NCBI GenBank assembly: GCA_029850565.1
Contig: JARCRR010000039.1
Span: 1-39,290, forward strand
Direction: 5' to 3'
DNA length: 39,290 bases
Source of the DNA: Gallionella sp.
GTDB taxonomy: Bacteria; Pseudomonadota; Gammaproteobacteria; Burkholderiales; Gallionellaceae
The notes below the pieces were generated by a model, which searched no databases, was not told the DNA's origin, and saw nothing but the letters and a program-made list of their open reading frames with translations. Within the stretch, counting starts at the first letter, position 1, and every line of letters begins with the position of its first letter. Shown here in pieces: positions 14,072 to 22,059 of the stretch. A program made the translations under genes and the position numbers.

Positions 14072-15202
14072 ATGAGCAAGCGCGACTACTACGAAGTCCT
14101 CGGCGTCAACCGTGACGCGTCGGAGGAAGACATCAAAAAGGCTTATCGCAAACTGGCGATGAAGCACCATCCCGACCGCAACCCGGACAACCCGAAGGCA
14201 GAGGAACAGTTCAAGGAAGCGAAAGAAGCCTACGAGAATCTGTCCGACGGACAGAAGCGCGCAGCCTATGACCAGTACGGCCACGCTGCTTTTGAGGCGG
14301 GCGGCATGGGCGGCGGCAATCCCTTCGGTGCGGGTGGCGCGGGTGCGGGCAACTTCGATTTCGGCGATATCTTTGGCGACATCTTCGGCGGTGGACGCGG
14401 CGGACGCAGCCAAGCGCAACGGGGTTCCGACCTGCGCTACAACATGGAGATCACACTGGAAGAAGCCGCGCGCGGTGCCGAGAAACAGATCCGCATCCCC
14501 GTCATGGAAGAGTGCGAGACTTGTAGCGGTTCCGGTGCCAAACCCGGCACTTCGGCGACCACTTGCCAGACCTGCGCAGGTCACGGCCAAGTGCGTATGC
14601 AACAGGGATTTTTCTCCGTGCAGCAGACCTGCCCTCGCTGTCATGGCAGCGGCAAACACATCCCATCGCCGTGCAAGGATTGTCATGGCTCCGGTCGCAC
14701 CAAGAAACAAAAGACGCTGGAGATCAAGATACCAGCAGGTATCGACAGCGGCATGCGTCTGCGTCACAGTGGTCATGGCGAAGCAGGCAGCCACGGCGCT
14801 CCGCACGGCGACCTGTATGTCGAGATCCATATCAAGCAGCACAGCGTGTTCCAGCGCGACGGCGACGATCTGCATTGCGAGATGCCGATCAGCTTCAGCA
14901 CGGCAGCTTTGGGCGGCGAGATCGAGATACCGACACTGGACGGTAAAGCCAGCATCAAGATTCCCGCCGAGACGCAGAGCGGCAAGATCTTCCGTCTGCG
15001 CGGCAAAGGCATCAAGGGTATGCGCACTCACACGCATGGCGACCTGCATTGTCACGTAATTGTGGAGACACCTTCCAATCTGACCGATCGACAGAAGGAA
15101 CTGTTGCGCGAATTCGAAGAGATCAGCTCCAAAGACAGCGCACGCCACAACCCGCGAGCGAAATCGTGGATGGGTAAGGTCAAGGATTTCTTCGGGCAAT
15201 AA
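14072..15202 (+). CDS. dnaJ: Chaperone DnaJ (Hsp40)
   Basis: The protein has 376 residues. Domains in order: J domain (1-70) with the HPD tripeptide at 33-35; Gly/Phe-rich linker (about 73-115); zinc domain with four CxxCxGxG repeats (CETCSGSG, CQTCAGHG, CPRCHGSG, CKDCHGSG); then the two substrate-binding beta domains. A type A DnaJ of normal length. It stimulates DnaK ATPase and delivers clients. Third gene of the heat-shock operon, separated from dnaK by a palindromic hairpin that may lower its expression relative to dnaK. Confidence 0.99.
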   Translation: MSKRDYYEVLGVNRDASEEDIKKAYRKLAMKHHPDRNPDNPKAEEQFKEAKEAYENLSDGQKRAAYDQYGHAAFEAGGMGGGNPFGAGGAGAGNFDFGDIFGDIFGGGRGGRSQAQRGSDLRYNMEITLEEAARGAEKQIRIPVMEECETCSGSGAKPGTSATTCQTCAGHGQVRMQQGFFSVQQTCPRCHGSGKHIPSPCKDCHGSGRTKKQKTLEIKIPAGIDSGMRLRHSGHGEAGSHGAPHGDLYVEIHIKQHSVFQRDGDDLHCEMPISFSTAALGGEIEIPTLDGKASIKIPAETQSGKIFRLRGKGIKGMRTHTHGDLHCHVIVETPSNLTDRQKELLREFEEISSKDSARHNPRAKSWMGKVKDFFGQ

Positions 15203-15244
15203 TTGCAGTCGAATGTTGTTACGACACTGGACAAGGAGGACATC

Positions 15245-15685
15245 ATGCAGATCAAATCGCTCGGCCACGTCGTACTTAAAGTGCGCGACCTGGATGTATC
15301 CGCCAAGTTCTACCGCGACATCCTGGGTATGAAAGAGGTCGCGCGCTACAAAGGGGCGATGGCCTTCTTCTCGCTCGGCAACAATCACCACGACCTCGGC
15401 CTGATGCAACTCGGATCACATGCACTCGACATCGATCCCGGTGCCATCGGCTTGTATCACGTAGCTTTTAAAATCGGCGATACGCTAGACGAACTGCGTG
15501 CTTGCAAAGCCCATCTGGAAGCCAAAGGTATCGGCATATTCGGCATGAGCGACCACGGCGTGAGTCAATCGCTCTACATCCAGGATCCGGACGGCATCGA
15601 GATCGAGCTTTACGTGGACGCCAATCCCGCAATCTGGAAAGACGATCCGGGGGCTGTCCTCACCACCAAGCGTCTAAAACTCTGA
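15245..15685 (+). CDS. VOC-fold (glyoxalase/extradiol dioxygenase-like) protein
   Basis: The protein has 146 residues from the ATG at 15245, preceded by an excellent AAGGAGGA site. It shows two beta-alpha-beta-beta-beta halves: GHVVLKVRDLDVSAKFYRD, with YRDILGMKEV typical of VOC proteins, then LYHVAFKIGD and YIQDPDGIEIELYVD. The histidines in the first strands of each half and the Glu of the last strand are the usual metal ligands. It resembles the catechol 2,3-dioxygenase/glyoxalase/bleomycin-resistance group; the substrate cannot be told. It follows dnaJ by 42 bp and may be read through from the heat-shock operon. Confidence 0.85.
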   Translation: MQIKSLGHVVLKVRDLDVSAKFYRDILGMKEVARYKGAMAFFSLGNNHHDLGLMQLGSHALDIDPGAIGLYHVAFKIGDTLDELRACKAHLEAKGIGIFGMSDHGVSQSLYIQDPDGIEIELYVDANPAIWKDDPGAVLTTKRLKL

Positions 15686-15731
15686 TTAGCCACCATCATC
15701 AGAATTGATTTATGATTCTGCGCGCCACATC

Positions 15732-15761
15732 CTCACCTTCGAATTTCAAGTCGAAGGTGAG
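15732..15761. repeat. 11-bp inverted repeat in the VOC-lemA gap
   Basis: CTCACCTTCGA - 8-nt loop - TCGAAGGTGAG, a perfect stem. No T tract follows on either strand, so it is not a classical terminator. It may be part of a dispersed intergenic repeat together with the tandem repeat just downstream. Confidence 0.7.
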
Positions 15762-15785
15762 ACAAGGCGGCGATGAGCAAACGAC

Positions 15786-15811
15786 GAAGACAGTACAAGA
15801 AGACAGTACAA
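15786..15811 (+). repeat. 13-bp tandem repeat
   Basis: GAAGACAGTACAA occurs twice in direct succession, followed by a partial third copy (GAAG, then TAC). It lies between the inverted repeat at 15732 and the lemA start. Confidence 0.75.
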
Positions 15812-15890
15812 GAAGTACGGCCAGGAGTTTGCGGGGAAGCCAACGCAGTATCACCGATGAATTGGAATTCGAATCACAAGGAGTCATACC

Positions 15891-16460
15891 ATGGGTAGCG
15901 GTCTCATCCTTCTAGGCATCTGCGTCGTCGCACTGATCTACGGTATCAGCCTCTACAACAATCTGGTCAGCCTCAAACATGCGGTCAGCAAAGCTTGGGC
16001 GAACATCGACGTGTTGCTCAAACAGCGCCACGATGAGCTCCCAAAATTGGTCGAAGTGTGCAAACAATACAAACAGTTCGAACAGGATACTTTACAAAAA
16101 GTGATCGAAGCGCGTTCCATGGTGCAGACAGCACGCCAAGGACAAGACATCGAAGCGTTGGGCAAGGCCGAGGGAATGTTGCGCATGGGACTGGGAAACA
16201 TATTCGCCATCGCAGAAGCCTATCCCGAACTGAAGACAAATGAGAACTTCATGCAGTTGCAAGCACGCATCACCGGATTGGAGAACGGCATCGCCGACCG
16301 CCGCGAGTTGTACAACGAATCGGTGAACATCTACAACGTGGGCATCGAGCAATTCCCCGCCGTGCTGATCGCCAACATGTTCGCTTATCAACCCAAGCCC
16401 CTGCTAGAATTCGCTGCCGCAGAAAAAACCGACGTCGATATCAAGGCCTTGTTCAGCTAG
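15891..16460 (+). CDS. lemA: LemA family protein
   Basis: The protein has 189 residues with an N-terminal membrane anchor (ILLGICVVALIYGISLYNNL), then a helical-bundle domain with the LemA pattern KAWANIDVLLKQRHDELPKL, a central AEAYPELKTNENFMQLQ motif, and ENGIADRRELYNESVNIYN. The YPeLkan.nF..Lq and R..yN..v..yN motifs are diagnostic. Function of the family in bacteria is not settled. It is followed two genes later by a GIDE-like protein; LemA and GIDE-domain proteins are commonly neighbours. An AAGGAG site precedes the ATG. Confidence 0.9.
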   Translation: MGSGLILLGICVVALIYGISLYNNLVSLKHAVSKAWANIDVLLKQRHDELPKLVEVCKQYKQFEQDTLQKVIEARSMVQTARQGQDIEALGKAEGMLRMGLGNIFAIAEAYPELKTNENFMQLQARITGLENGIADRRELYNESVNIYNVGIEQFPAVLIANMFAYQPKPLLEFAAAEKTDVDIKALFS

Positions 16461-16565
16461 GAACTTTATCCAGCGAGCCGCACTCCTAGCCCCGCCTTTA
16501 ATGATTTCAATTTCGGGGCGATGTTCGTTGGACACTTTCGAAACTTTGTATAAAGGAAACACACC

Positions 16566-17282
16566 ATGAAGAAACTGCTCGTATTGGCTGCCGCTTTAGG
16601 TATTGCTCAACCAGCGATGGCAGGTAGCATCAACCTCAGCACTCTCGGCGGCGTACAGTCCGATTTCCGCAACCTGTCTGAAGACCTCGGCTCTGCGCTC
16701 AGCTACAAAGCCATCTCTCCGGCAGAATCCATGGGCATCACCGGTTTTGATGTGGGCTTGGAACTCACTAGCACCAAGCTAGCCAAGAGCGCTTCATTGT
16801 GGAAGACCCTCAGCGGAACAGACATCAGCAACTTGTATGTTCCCAAGGTACATGTCACCAAAGGCCTGCCTTTGGACATCGATATCGGTGCATTCGCTTC
16901 CACCATCCCAACGACTGGTATCAGCCTGTTCGGTGGCGAGTTGAAATACGCCGTTCTGCCTGGCAGTGTGGCGATGCCTGCTGTTGCGATCCGTGGCTCG
17001 TTGACTTCATTGACGGGCATCAAACAACTGACTCTGGATACCAAGTCGGTTGATGTATCGGTTTCCAAGGGCTTCGCCATGTTCACGCCCTATGCCGGTA
17101 TCGGCCAAGTTTGGACCACTAGCACACCCGATGCGGCATTGGGATTGAAAGCTGAGAAATTCACACAGAGCAAGATGTTTGTTGGCGGCAACCTGAACTT
17201 TGGCCTGACCAACTTCGCGGCCGAGTACGACAAGACAGGCGCAGCAGCTTCGTACAACTTCAAGCTGGGTTTCCGTTTCTAA
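16566..17282 (+). CDS. Secreted, probably outer-membrane beta-barrel protein
   Basis: The protein has 238 residues. The first 19 form a Sec signal peptide (MKKLLVLAAALGIAQPAMA, cleavage after AMA). The mature part is made of alternating, strand-like segments rich in Gly/Ser/Thr with few charged patches. The final residues (AASYNFKLGFRF) end in an aromatic Phe, as BAM-assembled outer-membrane barrels do. I recognise no specific family. AAAGGAAAC precedes the ATG. It is 27 bp upstream of the GIDE-like gene. Confidence 0.6.
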   Translation: MKKLLVLAAALGIAQPAMAGSINLSTLGGVQSDFRNLSEDLGSALSYKAISPAESMGITGFDVGLELTSTKLAKSASLWKTLSGTDISNLYVPKVHVTKGLPLDIDIGAFASTIPTTGISLFGGELKYAVLPGSVAMPAVAIRGSLTSLTGIKQLTLDTKSVDVSVSKGFAMFTPYAGIGQVWTTSTPDAALGLKAEKFTQSKMFVGGNLNFGLTNFAAEYDKTGAAASYNFKLGFRF

Positions 17283-17292
17283 AATAGGCCTC

Positions 17293-17329
17293 TGCCGCAA
17301 GGGAATGTCATGCTGACCTCCTTGCGGCA
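17293..17329 (+). promoter_or_regulatory. Hairpin enclosing the start of the GIDE-like gene
   Basis: TGCCGCAAGG (17293-17302) pairs perfectly with CCTTGCGGCA (17320-17329). The 17-nt loop contains the ATG at 17310, and the only ribosome-binding site (AAGGG) is in the 5' arm. It could end transcription of the preceding gene or hold back translation of the next. No T tract follows. Confidence 0.5.
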
Positions 17330-18209
17330 TCAATATACGCAACTCATCACTTCCGGCGGACAGCTCTTATTGCTGTTCGCCGGTTTTCAATTGGAATCCA
17401 GCTTGGCCTGGTATTGGTGCCTGGGCATCATGGCAGTCGTCAGTCTGTTCGCATGGTTCTCCGTATTGCACAGACTGCGACTCATCAACGGCACACCCAC
17501 ATCGCGCATCGCTTCTGCCGCACAAGGTTACGTAGAACTGCTGGGGGATGCAGTACCCCATGGCTCACCGATACTCGGCAAATATTCCAATCTGCCCTGC
17601 CTGTGGTATCGCTACAAGGTGGAACGCAAGAATCACAAGAACGAGTGGCACACCGAGAGTACGGGCGAAAGCGACGCCCCCTTTCTGATCGACGATGGCA
17701 CAGCAAGTTGCGTGGTCGATCCGCAGGGTGCTGAGATCATCAGCCAACACGAAGACACTTGGCAGGTGGCCGATCGCCGCTACACCGAATGGAAGATTCT
17801 GGAGAGAGATGAAGTATATGCGCTGGGCGAATTCAAGACCGCGGGTGGCAGCACGACCCCCCTCACCCAGAATGACTTGGTGATACAGGTGTTGAACGAA
17901 TGGAAGATGGACAACGAGAACCTGCTCAAGCGATTCGACCTGAACAACAACGGCGTCTTGGACTTGAACGAGTGGATGTTGGCACGCCAAGCGGCAAAAC
18001 GTGAAGCCAACAAACGTTTGGCAAAAGCCCGCGCCGAACCCGACATTCACTTCATGCTCAAACCACGCGACGGACGCTTGTTCCTGCTCAGCAATCTGTC
18101 TCCAGAGCAGCTCTCCGGTCGCTATGCGCTGTGGACATGGTTGCATCTGGCGATCTTCTTCGGTGCTTTGCTCGGCATCGTGTGGCTGATGCAACAGCCT
18201 GCGTTCTAA
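17310..18209 (+). CDS. GIDE-like membrane protein with an EF-hand
   Basis: The protein has 299 residues. Two N-terminal hydrophobic segments (about 15-53) and one C-terminal segment (about 275-295) flank a soluble part. Residues about 70-175 resemble the GIDE domain of E3-ligase-like membrane proteins (GDAVPHGSPILGKYSNLPCL, WYRYKVERK, FLIDDGTASCVVDPQGAEI). Residues 210-221 form a textbook EF-hand loop: D210-L-N212-N-N214-G-V-L-D218-L-N-E221, with all Ca-binding positions filled. Known: bacterial GIDE proteins sit near LemA; no RING finger is present, so ligase activity is not implied. Inference: a calcium-responsive partner of LemA. Confidence 0.7.
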   Translation: MLTSLRHQYTQLITSGGQLLLLFAGFQLESSLAWYWCLGIMAVVSLFAWFSVLHRLRLINGTPTSRIASAAQGYVELLGDAVPHGSPILGKYSNLPCLWYRYKVERKNHKNEWHTESTGESDAPFLIDDGTASCVVDPQGAEIISQHEDTWQVADRRYTEWKILERDEVYALGEFKTAGGSTTPLTQNDLVIQVLNEWKMDNENLLKRFDLNNNGVLDLNEWMLARQAAKREANKRLAKARAEPDIHFMLKPRDGRLFLLSNLSPEQLSGRYALWTWLHLAIFFGALLGIVWLMQQPAF

Positions 18210-18309
18210 TACACATCCGCCAGATTGATGGTGGGTGCGGATCGGCTCACCATAGAACGCATCGGCTAGAAATCAGTGAAATCCGCTTTGAAGAGAGGCG
18301 GAAATAGCG

Positions 18310-18708
18310 TCACTCAGACTTGTTTGAAAAGACTTTGGCACAAATGTACGCTCCTACGAATACTTCCAACAAACTCAGCGGAATGGCGTAGGTGAGTATC
18401 CCGCCGGGTAACACGTTCAGATTCCAAGCGACGATCCACATCAACACGAATCCGACGAGCCAACCGATGAGCGTGGTTTGCAGAAGATCGAATCTTCTGG
18501 AAATGACAAAGATGGCGGTGGCGAACAGGAAGCCCCATAAGACCCACATCATTCCATTGTGCGGCGCGGAGGGAAATGTCATACCGAGCGACTGGTAATG
18601 CCCTGTCCAGAACGATTTCAGAAGGACTTCATTTCGAAAGAACTCGGATGCGTTCACCCAAATACCAGTGAGCGCCACTGCAAGGATGTTTCGGGATCGC
18701 AGATTCAT
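18310..18708 (-). CDS. Small integral membrane protein
   Basis: The protein has 132 residues from the ATG at 18708. A GTG at 18726 would add six residues and abut the upstream stop. Four hydrophobic segments are visible: ILAVALTGIWVNA, MMWVLWGFLFATAIFVI, TLIGWLVGFVLMWIVAW and YAIPLSLLEVFVGAYIC. The pattern suggests a DUF1761-like or related small membrane family, but I do not recognise it firmly. It lies directly downstream of the CobD/CbiB-family gene and is probably co-transcribed with it. Confidence 0.6.
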   Translation of the reverse strand: MNLRSRNILAVALTGIWVNASEFFRNEVLLKSFWTGHYQSLGMTFPSAPHNGMMWVLWGFLFATAIFVISRRFDLLQTTLIGWLVGFVLMWIVAWNLNVLPGGILTYAIPLSLLEVFVGAYICAKVFSNKSE

Positions 18709-18726
18709 TTTGACTCGTTCTGCCAC

Positions 18727-19662
18727 TTACCCTAATAGATGCGCCACCGTCAGCATCAACAGCACGATCAGCTGGAACACCAATGCGCGCCACACGAGGC
18801 CGATGGCACTCTGCATGTAATCAACATCGGCATCGTCGCCTGTGCCGATCTCGGGACGGAACACGGGTCCCTGGTCTTGCACGATGGTTTGCCCCAACTT
18901 CACACCGAGTGCTCCTGCGCCGCTGGCAAGGAGGATGCCCGCTTCCGGATCAGGCCACGTCGCGGCTTGATTGCGCCAGCAGTAGGCGGTGTCTTCGAAA
19001 TTGCCGACGATGGCGAAGGTGATGGCAGTAAAACGCAGCGGTAACCATTCCATGACGTGGTGCGCCTGCCGTGCGAACGCGCCGAAGTCGCCGAACTCCG
19101 CTTCGTCTTGCGTGCCCCAGCGCCCACCCAGAAACAGTGCGAGACGATACAGGATGGCACCGATCGGCCCCAAGCCCAGCATCATGAAGATGACGAACCA
19201 GAACACCACGCCGAACACATTGCGATGAGAACACAACAGCGCTTGCTCTATGGTGACGCGCGCCACTTCTTCGCTGCTCAATTCGCGGCAGGATCTGCCG
19301 CTCCATACGCTCAGCAGGTCGCGCGCTTTGTCCGGCTGGTTATCGCGCAGAGCTTTGTGGATGTCGGTGTAGTAGTGACTGAACTGGCGGAAGCCCATGG
19401 TGAGGTAAAGCACCAATACGCTGAACGCCCAGGCAAAGATGGGATGTGCGCCCAACAACACCCAGTGGATGGCGGTGACCAGAAGTAGCGGCGCGGCCAA
19501 TGCGAGCATCCATGCGATGCGGCCATGCTTTTTTTCTCCAGCATTGAAGTTGCGCTGAAAGAAGTCGACATACGCAAAAATCCATGTATAGAGGTATTTA
19601 CGCGATGACAGCGGATGGACTTGTTCCAGCAGGAAAGCGGCGATCAAAGAGAGCAGGCTCAT
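18727..19662 (-). CDS. CobD/CbiB family membrane protein
   Basis: The protein has 311 residues with several membrane segments. It starts MSLLSLIAAFLLEQVHPL, followed by FGVVFWFVIFMMLGLGPIGA near residue 155-175 and WLPLRFTAITFAIVGNFEDT near 210, which match the CobD/CbiB-AmpE group. In CobD this layout serves adenosylcobinamide-phosphate synthesis in cobalamin assembly. No other cobalamin gene is in the window, and the betaproteobacterial members are often solitary, so a role in B12 synthesis is not assured; an AmpE-like membrane role is the alternative. An adenine/thymine-poor codon pattern agrees with a core gene. Confidence 0.75.
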   Translation of the reverse strand: MSLLSLIAAFLLEQVHPLSSRKYLYTWIFAYVDFFQRNFNAGEKKHGRIAWMLALAAPLLLVTAIHWVLLGAHPIFAWAFSVLVLYLTMGFRQFSHYYTDIHKALRDNQPDKARDLLSVWSGRSCRELSSEEVARVTIEQALLCSHRNVFGVVFWFVIFMMLGLGPIGAILYRLALFLGGRWGTQDEAEFGDFGAFARQAHHVMEWLPLRFTAITFAIVGNFEDTAYCWRNQAATWPDPEAGILLASGAGALGVKLGQTIVQDQGPVFRPEIGTGDDADVDYMQSAIGLVWRALVFQLIVLLMLTVAHLLG

Positions 19663-19724
19663 GGCTTCAATGGGGCATCAGACTCGGATGGAAGCAAAGA
19701 TACCACAAGCGAGACCGCAAGAAT

Positions 19725-19827
19725 TAGCCACGGATGAACACGGATGAGCTCTGATGAAAATCACCCCCAACCCACACACCGGATAGCCTCCGGTCTTATC
19801 CGTGGCTATCCGTGTTCATCTGTGGCC
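19725..19827. repeat. Imperfect inverted repeat, dispersed-repeat type
   Basis: The left arm TAGCCACGGATGAACACGGAT (19725-19745, abridged here as GCCACGGATGAACACGGAT) is inverted at 19808-19827 (ATCCGTGTTCATCTGTGGCC) with one mismatch over the shared core. A further partial copy (TTATCCGTGGC) lies just before the right arm. It lies between the convergent-facing ends of cysN and the CobD/CbiB start. The motif is of the kind seen as dispersed intergenic repeats in many bacteria (recollection, unverified). Confidence 0.65.
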
Positions 19828-19841
19828 AAGCAGTTTTTGGA

Positions 19842-21095
19842 TTACGCGATCATCCCGGCAGCGACGGTGTTGTTCGTCGCTTCGTCGATGACGATGAAAC
19901 TGCCTGTCGCGCGGTCGATCTCGTAGCTGTCGAACACCAGCGGTTGCTGCACCTTGATGGCGACACGCACGATGTCGTTCATATTGACCGTTGGATTGGC
20001 GTGTTTCTCCAGCGTGTTCACATCCACGCGGTAGTCGATACTGGAGAACAGGCACTTAGCCGTGCGTGTAGTGTGCTTGACCAAGTATTTGCGGTTCTTA
20101 TCCAAGGGCGACTCCGATAGCCAGCACATCATCGCATCGAATCCCTTTTCCACCTTGGGAGGCAGATGATCGGTTTTGACGATCATGTCGCCGCGAGAGA
20201 TGTCGATCTCGTCTGCCAAAGTGATGGTGACGGATTGCGGCGCGAACGCAGTCTGCAAGTTGCCATCGTAGGTGACGATCTCCTTTACCTTGGTGGTACG
20301 GCCGGAAGGCAGGATAGTGACCTCGTCGCCGACCGATACTTCGCCCGCCTCGATACGTCCGGCGAACCCTCTGAAGTCGTGATGCTCTTCGGACTGCGGG
20401 CGGCACACCCATTGCACCGGAAAACGGAAGTCGCTGGTGTTCACATCGTGATCGATCTCGATACGCTCCAACAGCTCCAGCAATGCAGGGCCTTTGTACC
20501 AATCCAGGCTCTCGCCCCGGTCGACCACCATGTCGCCGTTCAGCGCTGACAAGGGGATGCAATGCACATCGTGCAGATTCAGTTGCGCGGCAAAGGCCTT
20601 GTACTCGGCAACGATCTCGTCGAAGCGCGCTTGCGAGTAATCCACCATGTCCATCTTGTTCACGGCCAGTACCACATGCGGCACACCGACCAGACTGGCG
20701 AGATAGGTATGGCGGCGCGTCTGCGTCAACACGCCTTTGCGCGCATCGATCAAGATGACCACCAGATTCGCGGTGCTCGCGGCCGTCACCATGTTGCGCG
20801 TGTACTGCTCATGCCCCGGCGTGTCGCCGATGATGAACTTGCGCTTGGGCGTGGCGAAGTAGCGATACGCCACGTCGATGGTGATGCCCTGCTCGCGCTC
20901 GGCTTGCAGACCGTCGGTGAGTAGCGACAGATCGACCGCCGCCATGCCGCGCTTCTCGCTGGTCTTTGAGATGGCCGAGAACTGGTCCTCGAAGATGGAT
21001 TTCGAGTCGTGCAGCAGGCGGCCGATGAGCGTGCTCTTGCCGTCGTCCACGCTGCCCGCGGTGATGAAACGTAGTAGTTGTGTAGTGTTGCTCAT
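19842..21095 (-). CDS. cysN: Sulfate adenylyltransferase subunit 1 (GTPase)
   Basis: The protein has 417 residues. The translation-factor-type G domain is complete: GSVDDGKS (14-21), DTPGHEQY (91-98) and NKMD (146-149). Beta-barrel domains II and III follow, with FRFPVQWVCRP typical of CysN. It couples GTP hydrolysis to APS formation by CysD. The length ends after domain III, so there is no fused CysC (APS kinase). It starts 2 bp after cysD stops; last gene of the cys operon. Confidence 0.97.
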   Translation of the reverse strand: MSNTTQLLRFITAGSVDDGKSTLIGRLLHDSKSIFEDQFSAISKTSEKRGMAAVDLSLLTDGLQAEREQGITIDVAYRYFATPKRKFIIGDTPGHEQYTRNMVTAASTANLVVILIDARKGVLTQTRRHTYLASLVGVPHVVLAVNKMDMVDYSQARFDEIVAEYKAFAAQLNLHDVHCIPLSALNGDMVVDRGESLDWYKGPALLELLERIEIDHDVNTSDFRFPVQWVCRPQSEEHHDFRGFAGRIEAGEVSVGDEVTILPSGRTTKVKEIVTYDGNLQTAFAPQSVTITLADEIDISRGDMIVKTDHLPPKVEKGFDAMMCWLSESPLDKNRKYLVKHTTRTAKCLFSSIDYRVDVNTLEKHANPTVNMNDIVRVAIKVQQPLVFDSYEIDRATGSFIVIDEATNNTVAAGMIA

Positions 21096-21097
21096 GA

Positions 21098-22024
21098 TTA
21101 GAAATATCCTTCTTTTTTACGCAGCTCCATCGATGCATCCGAGGTCTGGTCGTCCATACGGGTCGCGCCACGTTCGGTGATGCGAGTGGCCGCGGTCTCT
21201 TCGATGATCTCCTCCACCGTGCTTGCCGTGGATTCCACGGGGGCGGTACAGGTCATGTCACCCACGGTGCGGAAACGTACCGAGACCACTTCCACTTTCT
21301 CGCCCGGTTTGGGTTGCACCAGATGCGATACGGGGATGACATTGCCGCCGCGACGGATGACTTCGCGTTCATGCGCGTAGTAGATGCTGGGGATGAACAA
21401 CTTCTCGCGCCCGATGTATTGCCAGATGTCCATCTCGGTCCAGTTGCTGATGGGGAACACGCGGATGTTCTCGCCGGCATGCACGCGGGTGTTGTAGGTG
21501 TCCCACAACTCCGGACGCTGGTTCTTCGGATCCCATTGGCCGAACTCGTCGCGGAAGGAAAAGATACGTTCCTTGGCTCGCGCCTTTTCCTCGTCGCGCC
21601 GTGCACCGCCCATGCAGGCATCGAAGCCGAACTCGGCGATGGTCTCCAGCAGCGTCACCGATTGGAACGGATTGCGCGGCTTGCTCTCATCCTTGATGAC
21701 GATGCTGCCGCGCTTGATGGAATCCTCCAGCGAACGCACGATGAGGCGCTCTCCCAAGTCTGCCGCCAGCTTGTCGCGGCAGGCAATCACCTCGGGGAAG
21801 TTGTGCTCGGTGTCGATGTGCACCAGCGGAAACGGGAACTTCGCCGGACGGAACGCCTTCTCTGCCAGGCGCAACATGACGATGGAATCCTTGCCGCCCG
21901 AGAACAGCAATGCGGGGTTTTTGCACTCGGCCGCGACCTCGCGCATGATGTGGATGGACTCGCTCTCCAGCGTATCCAGATGTGACAGTGTGTGTGCGCT
22001 CATATTCTTCTCTACCAGTTTCAT
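21098..22024 (-). CDS. cysD: Sulfate adenylyltransferase subunit 2
   Basis: The protein has 308 residues from the ATG at 22024, which follows AAAGGAACG; an internal ATG at 22003 (MSAHTLSHL) is also possible. The PP-loop SGGKDS (42-47) binds ATP. HIDTEHNFPEV, GFDACMGGARRDEEKARAKE and FPISNWTEMDIWQYI are diagnostic for CysD. With CysN it forms adenosine 5'-phosphosulfate from sulfate and ATP. It lies between cysH and cysN, the usual order in betaproteobacteria. Confidence 0.97.
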   Translation of the reverse strand: MKLVEKNMSAHTLSHLDTLESESIHIMREVAAECKNPALLFSGGKDSIVMLRLAEKAFRPAKFPFPLVHIDTEHNFPEVIACRDKLAADLGERLIVRSLEDSIKRGSIVIKDESKPRNPFQSVTLLETIAEFGFDACMGGARRDEEKARAKERIFSFRDEFGQWDPKNQRPELWDTYNTRVHAGENIRVFPISNWTEMDIWQYIGREKLFIPSIYYAHEREVIRRGGNVIPVSHLVQPKPGEKVEVVSVRFRTVGDMTCTAPVESTASTVEEIIEETAATRITERGATRMDDQTSDASMELRKKEGYF

Positions 22025-22059
22025 TTTCGTTCCTTTGCTGTATCAGCCCCGGCCATCCG

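Noticed and set aside
12904..14079. Long open antisense frame (about 390 codons) opposite dnaK
   Set aside because: It is a by-product of the strong codon bias of dnaK; the translation is Leu/His/Val-rich with no family motif and no ribosome-binding site.
13994..15409. Long open antisense frame opposite dnaJ
   Set aside because: It spans dnaJ and the start of the VOC gene, both certain genes; its product has no motif.
15773..15898. 41-codon frame between the VOC gene and lemA, beginning MSKRRRQYKK
   Set aside because: It runs through the tandem repeat and over the lemA ribosome-binding site and start; probably chance.
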